Made by a program: the position numbers and the translations under genes
Assembly (NCBI RefSeq): GCF_040712315.1
Contig: NC_134013.1
Location: forward strand, 6,483,001-6,547,000
DNA from: Castanea sativa
Lineage: Eukaryota > Streptophyta > Magnoliopsida > Fagales > Fagaceae
DNA: 64,000 bases
Direction of reading: 5' to 3'
Shown: piece by piece, positions 59,101-64,000 of the stretch
How the letters are laid out: each line of letters starts with the position of its first letter
Numbering within the stretch: position 1 is the stretch's first letter
Notes under the pieces: model-generated
The model's database searches: none
The model's input: only the letters and a program-made list of their open reading frames with translations
What the model was told of the DNA's origin: nothing

Positions 59101-59405
59101 TTAGACAAATGATAAAAATTATTAATTTACTAAAGGTATGTGGTCTAAGGAGCCAGGCATAACCAAGGTTTTGTTTAACACTTAGATAACTGATAAGAGA
59201 TATTAAATTAACAAATGTATGTGGTCCGAGGAGCCAAGCATGACCAAGGTTCTATTTAATACTTAGACAAATGATAAGAAATATTAATTTACCAAAGGTA
59301 TGTGGTTCGAGGAGCCAGACATGACCAATGTTCTGTTTAACACTTAGACAAATAATTAATGCAACAAATAATATCATAAGTAAAATATGGCAGAAACGCC
59401 TTTTA

Positions 59406-60548
59406 TTAATAGTAACACCTTCGCAAGTTGTTTACATTCCAGGGGTGTAGTACAACATTTTCATCTAAATCTTCTAGGAAATATACTCCTATACCAGTTA
59501 CCGAGGTGATACGATATGACCCTTCCCAATTGGGTCCTAACTCCTCCCATGCTGGGTTTTTTATAGTACCCAAGATCTATAGCAACACCAAGTCTCTAGG
59601 AGCTAATGGTCTTAACTTCACGTTTGAGTCGTACCCCTGCTTGAGCTTTTGCTGATAATACGCCAACTGAACCATGACGTTTTTTCTTCACTCTTCAATC
59701 AAATCCAAGCTCTTCTCTAATAACCTGTCATTGCCATCCGGAGTAAACAAGCTTGTTTTTAGCATTGGGAACCCAGTTTCCAGAGGAATTATGGCTTCGG
59801 CCCTATAAGTCAGAGAGAAAGGAGTCTCGTCTGTGGACCTACGAGGGGTACTTCTATATGTCCAAAGAACATAGGGTAGCTCTTCCACTCATTTGCCCTT
59901 GGCATCATCTAACATCTTTTTAAACCCATTGACTATGACTTTGCTCACAGCCTCGGCCTACCCATTTCCCTGGGGATAAGCCGGAGTTGAATATCTGTTC
60001 TTAATACCCATTTTGCCACAATACCTTTTGAAAGCCTTGCTATCAAATTGAAGCCCATTATCCAAGATGAGGGTGTCTGGAATCCCAAACTGAGTGACAA
60101 TATTTTTTCACACAAATCTCTTGGCATCCATATCTCTAATGTTTGCTAGGGGCTTAACTTCAACCCACTTGGTGAAGTAATTAGTGCCAACCAAAAGCCA
60201 TTTCCTGTTTCCTGCTGCTTTAGAGAAAAGTCCTACAATATCCAAGCCCCATTGAGTGAAAGGTCAGGGATTAGAAAGAGGATTAAGGATACCCCTAGGC
60301 TGATGAATGTTTAGGGCAAACCTTTGACATTGGTCACACTTCTTCACATACTTTTGTGCTGCCTTTTGCATACCTGGCCACCAGTACCATTGAGTGAAGG
60401 CCTTGTGAGATTGAGATCTGCCACTCGTATGACTTCTAGAAATCCCTTTGCGCAACTCTTCTAGGAGGGGCTCTACTGCCTCAGGATGTATACATAGCAA
60501 GTACGGTTCAAAGAAAGAGCGCTTGTATAATCTTTGGTTCTCGGACAA
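59406..60548 (-). pseudogene. Tat-like integrase (zinc H2C2, core, C-terminal region)
   Basis: Right to left: HHCC zinc module 60548-60264 (ending KYVKKCDQCQRFA), core with TQFGIPDTLILDNGLQFDSK around 60100-60040 and YSTPAYPQGNG near 59985, ELPYVLWTYRSTPRRSTDETPF at 59888-59830. The C-terminal block ends HPWNVNNLRRCYY with the stop at 59406. In-frame stops near 60117, 59981, 59891 and 59688 disable it. Last domain of pol, directly next to the tandem array. Confidence 0.85.
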
Positions 60549-60569
60549 CCAAAAATGAGGAGTTTGTTT

Positions 60570-61133
60570 TCACACCTTATCTGCCTTTCCTTTCTCCTCA
60601 AGCATAATGTCATCTTTATGGAAAATGACAACGGGGTCCATCCATCTAAGTCCTACTCTGATCTGATGAATCCGCGCCTCCCATTTCTTCACCTCGGCAA
60701 GCTTACATAAATCTTTGACAAGGATGACCCGAGGTAAATCCTGGGCCGAGGATGTTGCAAGCGTGGCCAGAGAGTCAGCATGAGTATTTTTACTTCTAGG
60801 GATTTGCTGTAAGGAAAAAGACTTGAATCCTGATTGTAAAAGTCTGACCTGACTCAAATACTTTTGCTTTCTCAGATCCCTAGCTTCTAACATTCCCTCA
60901 ATTTTTCCAACAACCAACCTAGAATCTAAAAATAGCTCTACCACCTTACCTCCCATTTTCTGAACCATAGTCATCCTTACCAGCAATGCTTCGTATTTTG
61001 CCTTGTTATTTGTGGTCGAAAAGCTCAACCTTAAGGATTTCTCGATAACAATCCCTTCAAGAGAGATCATGACCAGCCCCACCCCAGATCCTTTCTGCTT
61101 AGTAGCACCATCAATGTATACCCTCCAAGACAA
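60570..61133 (-). pseudogene. Archaeal-type RNase H domain of the Tat-like pol
   Basis: Starts WRVYIDGATKQKGSGVGLVM, followed by TTNNKAKYEALLVRM (conserved Glu), ELFLDSRLVVGKIEG (Asp) and SKNTHADSLATLAT (Asp). This extra RNase H is diagnostic of the Tat branch. The 187-codon stretch is open. Confidence 0.85.
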
Positions 61134-61149
61134 AAGGCTTTTGTAAGGA

Positions 61150-62790
61150 GATCATTCCAATTGATTTTCCATCTATATTCTCCTTTTTTTCTTCTTCTTC
61201 TTCCTAGAGAGGTTCAACAAACTCGGCTACCAGATCCGCAAGGACCTGACCCTTAATGGAGGTGTGAGGCATATACTTGATGTCGAAAGCCCCTAGAATT
61301 GTACCCCATTTGACAATCCTTCTTGTGTAATTACCTCTCCGAAGTAGGGATTAAAGAGGAAGTTGAGTCAACACCACTACCGTATGGGCTTGGAAGTAAT
61401 GAGAGAGTTTACGCGTGGCATGCACTATTGCTAGTATGGCTTTCTCCAACGGTAGGTACTAAACCTCTGCTTCGTGTAAGGACTTGCTCACATAATAAAC
61501 CGGCCTTTGCACCCCATCATCAACCCGTATCAATATCGGGCTAACTGCATAGGGAGCCACCGCAATATAAGATAACAGGACCTCATCCTCCTCGGGCCTG
61601 GACATGATAGGTGGCCGAGTGAGGTATTCCTTCAACTGCTAAAAGGTCAGGACACATTCCTCTATTCATTCAAACCCTTTCCACTTATTCAACAACTGGA
61701 AGAAATGTTTGCACCTGTTTGCTGACCGCGAGATAAATTGATTCAAAGCAGCGGTTATCCTTGTCAATCTCTGGACTTCTTTGGGATTCCGAGGAGGCTG
61801 CAGACTGTTAATTGCTTTAATCTGGTCAGGATTGACTTCGATTCCCCTATAAATGACCATGTACCCTGAAAACTTTTCTGAACCAACCCCAAAAGAGCAC
61901 TTAGAAGTGTTAAGGCGCAGTTTGTGTTTTCTCAATATTCCAAAGATATTTCCATGGTCACCAATGTGCTCGGACTCTACCTTACTCTTCACCACCATAT
62001 CATCAATACAGATCTCAATATTTTTTTCTAGTTGTGGCTCAAACATCCTGGTCATCATCCTTTGGTAGGTGGATTCCGCATTCTTTAACCCAAAGAGCAT
62101 CACTTTGTAATGGTAATTTCCAGTAGGCATCACAAAAGTTGTCTTCTCCTGATCATCCAGAGCTAAAGGTATCTGATGGTACCCTTGGAAGACGTCTAAA
62201 AATCTCATCCGAGGATGGTCTACAGTTGCATCCACTAACTGATCTATTCAAGGCATGGGAAAGGGGTCCTTGGGATAAGCTTTATTCAAATCCATGAAAT
62301 CTACACATACTCACCATTTCTCATTTTTCTTCTTCACTACCACCGTGTTGGCTAACCACTCAGGGTAAAACACCTCCTTAATAGCCTTGACTTATTTAAA
62401 CTTAACCACCTCTTCCTTAACAGCCTTAGAATGCTCTTTAGACGATCGCTGAGGTGGCTACTTCTTAGGTATGACAGTTGGGTTGACATTTAGATGATGG
62501 CAAACGAAGTTCAGATAAACCCCAGGAGAATTCCATGCAAACACATCAATATTTTCCCTAAGAAATACTATCAACTCTTCTTTCTCTTAAGGAGGCAATT
62601 GACCTCCAACCTGGATATACTTCTCCTTATCATCACCTATGATAACTTTTTCTAACTCCTCACACTTTACCCCATCTGTTACATCATTAGATAACACTGA
62701 CCCTTTTGATTGCTATAAGTTCCGTTCGGTAGAGGCCGATGAACCTCCTTTAGCTTGATGTCTAATTGTAGCCACTAAGCACTACCTAGC
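61150..62790 (-). pseudogene. Tat-like reverse transcriptase and RT-linked RNase H
   Basis: RT is open at 62235-61666: MRFLDVFQGYHQIPLALDDQ, TTFVMPTGNYHYKVMLFGLKN, and CIDDMVVKS where YIDDM/YVDDM is usual. Upstream, 62780-62240 gives the connection region (NIDVFAWNSPG, VCVDFMDLNKAYPKDPFPMP) but with stops near 62397, 62310 and 62250. Downstream 61660-61150 holds the RNase H remnant (VLADLVAEFVEPL near 61215). Clearly non-functional. Confidence 0.85.
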
Positions 62791-62796
62791 CATAGA

Positions 62797-63135
62797 CTAG
62801 CTCCCTATCAGCTCTTTAACCTGGTTGCCGGATGGATACTTCACCTTCACATGTAAGGTGGAAGAAACGGCCCCCATGGCATGGAGCCAAGATCTGGCTA
62901 TGATGGTAGTGTAGGGAGAATAAGCATCCACTACTATGAAGTCCAACTTAACCACCTCTGAACCTACCTGAATAGGTAGTCTGATTTGACCCATTGGGAC
63001 AACAACTTTTCCATCAAAGCCTACTAAAGGTGAGTCATAACTTGTTAGATCCTCTAGTTTCAACTTCAGTCCTTTGTACAGATCAGGGTACATGATTTTT
63101 GCTCCACTGCCCTGATTTACCAATACCCTCTTCAC
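62797..63135 (-). pseudogene. Tat-like aspartic protease domain
   Basis: KRVLVNQGSGAKIMYPDLYK at the N-terminus, where related elements read VDQGS, so the catalytic Asp appears to be Asn. Then LPIQVGSEVVKLDFIVVDAY, YTTIIARSWLHAMGAV. Truncated upstream: the preceding sequence is not Tat gag. Confidence 0.75.
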
Positions 63136-63138
63136 ATC

Positions 63139-63334
63139 AGATTAGGTGAACAAGTATGGGAAATTGTTGAAGTTGGCTGGATTAAGCCAAAGGAAGCGTC
63201 GATGGATTGGGATGAAGTAACAATCAAAGTGGCAAATTTCAACAATAGGGCTTTGAATACTTTGTTTTGTGGGGTGACCAATGAGAAATTCAAGAAAATA
63301 TCATCCATGGAAGTTGCCAAGTAAGCATGGACCA
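63139..63334 (+). pseudogene. Fragment of Copia gag (UBN2-type), plus strand
   Basis: Reads VWEIVEVGWIKPK, then MDWDEVTIKVANFNNRALN, LFCGVTNEKFKKIS and EVAK-stop-AWTI. This is the conserved N-terminal part of plant Copia Gag. About 195 bp only, opposite in strand to the flanking coding remnants. Confidence 0.75.
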
Positions 63335-64000
63335 TCATCTACCCATTCATCGGCGAGATGCGCCGCTTGGATCGCCTTTAAAAAAAAAAGGAAAGGAAAT
63401 AAGTTAAGTTAAATTCTTCAAAGGGAGGAACAATATAAGTAAAAAATAAATAAAAAATTAAAAAAAAAAAGAGAGAGAAAGAGATAAAGAAAAACTTACT
63501 AGAGCTAAATCCCTTTTCAGGGTTAGAAACAGCTCGTGTTTCTTGAATGTCCTCAGGTTGGCCATGTCCTGAGGTAATAGTAGTGGATGCTCCAAAGCAT
63601 TGGCTACGTAGCCTGCCTTCCCTTTTTGGAAGTCCCTTATAAAGGAGTCTAAGGGAAAGGGGGCTCCGTTCAGGTGCAATGAGGGATCTTAGGTCTGGAC
63701 CCTAGGATGATAGTCATGCCCTCTCTCTACAAGGGCCCCCTCAATTGATGACCTCGTCTGTGCGCCCTTAGCTATTTTGGCCCATTTCTAGGGCTTAGGC
63801 TCCTTGGAGGGGATGACCTCCCCCTCCTCTACCACACTCTTGCCTTTCCCATCCTGTTTTCTCTTCTTGTTTGTATTTTCAGGTTGGGAAGTGTGGGTAG
63901 CGGGAGGAATGTGGGGTCAGGTCTGGGCAACCACGTCAGGGATTGACCCTTCTACATGGATTTTAATGAGGGCGAGTAGGTTTGGCGTAGACTTCCTTTG
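63335..64000 (-). pseudogene. Antisense ORF of a Tat-like element, copy 2, truncated by fusion and by window edge
   Basis: Homologous block by block to 47690-48020 on the plus strand: a Lys-rich linker (KRKQDGKGKSVVEEGE versus KREQKGKEVVEGGK), then LNGAPFPLDSFIRDFQKGKA, GYVANALEHPLLL, DMANLRTFKKHELFLTLKRD. The donor CTAGTAAG follows (~63500), then a short second exon (AIQAAHLADEWVDDG) at 63380-63335 cut off by the Copia fragment. It differs from copy 1 at many residues. Confidence 0.72.

Larger units (their letters stand above)
49758..59360. repeat. ~81-bp tandem repeat array, split by the Athila insertion
   Basis: The phrase TAATTTAC(C/T) recurs at 49758, 49836, 49918, 49999, 50080, 50161, 50243 and 50323 (spacing 78-82), and after the Athila element at about 59122, 59203 and 59284. 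Each unit holds GGTATGTGGTCCGAGGAGCC-like and TTCTGTTTAACACTTAGA-like phrases. The actual array is 49758-50387 plus 59101-59360; the interval between is the nested element. Confidence 0.85.
45146..63135 (-). mobile_element. Tat-lineage Ty3/gypsy element remnant hosting a nested Athila element
   Basis: Reading right to left: protease, RT, RNase H, archaeal-type RNase H, integrase, an 81-bp tandem array, an antisense extra ORF (plus strand), PPT and 3' LTR. That order, including the second RNase H and an antisense ORF between pol and the 3' LTR, is the known plan of Tat/Retand/Grande-type elements. The 5' LTR and gag are not present to the right of the protease, where unrelated fragments start at 63139. 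All ORFs carry stops. Confidence 0.8.

Overview
The window looks like nuclear DNA of a eudicot plant. Genes have GT-AG introns, AT-rich intergenic sequence carries plant-type MITEs, and most of the right half is nested LTR retrotransposons. The gene families (ADR1-type helper NLR, NAT3-type nucleobase-ascorbate transporter, serpin-ZX) and TE families fit a woody eudicot. Fagaceae is my guess from memory of similar repeats; it is not demonstrated here.

Left part (1-12.8 kb): the 3' four exons of an ADR1-like RPW8/CC_R-NLR lie on the + strand, with the 5' end outside the window. Two hAT-type non-autonomous elements follow, one with a perfect 8-bp target duplication. A complete 13-exon NAT3-like transporter (544 aa) lies on the - strand.

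Middle (13.0-26.9 kb): a tandem segmental duplication with a ~3.04 kb unit. The left copy (13060-16078) carries a SINE, a Tourist-like MITE and several tiny 'tail-only' retroposon footprints. The right copy has swollen to ~10.8 kb through a Mutator-like foldback element, an LTR-like fragment, and a solo LTR that was itself split by a 6.5 kb LTR element. That element has PBS, PPT, two LTRs and a two-knuckle gag-like ORF but no pol (TR-GAG-like).

26.9-39 kb: a MITE, a small unidentified membrane-like ORF, a 5'-truncated LINE pseudogene with RT, zf-RVT and RNase H, and a complete two-exon serpin (389 aa) on the - strand.

39-64 kb is all mobile DNA. A 5.9 kb hAT transposon with a dead transposase and a perfect 8-bp TSD sits just upstream of the serpin; its hATC exon is broken by a solo LTR. 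Next comes a Tat-lineage Ty3/gypsy element on the - strand (45.1-63.1 kb). It has a 3' LTR, an antisense extra ORF, an 81-bp tandem array, and integrase, archaeal-type RNase H, RT and protease remnants. Inside the tandem array sits an Athila-like element (50388-59100) with TSD TTAGA. Its RT-RNase H-integrase core has been deleted in frame, and its 5' LTR holds a Harbinger/Tourist-like MITE. At the right edge, the Tat protease abuts a + strand Copia gag fragment and then a second, divergent copy of the antisense ORF on the - strand.

Only three features look like ordinary host genes (ADR1-like, NAT3-like, serpin). Everything else supported is mobile or repetitive DNA. I saw no tRNA, rRNA, CRISPR or bacterial-type operon.
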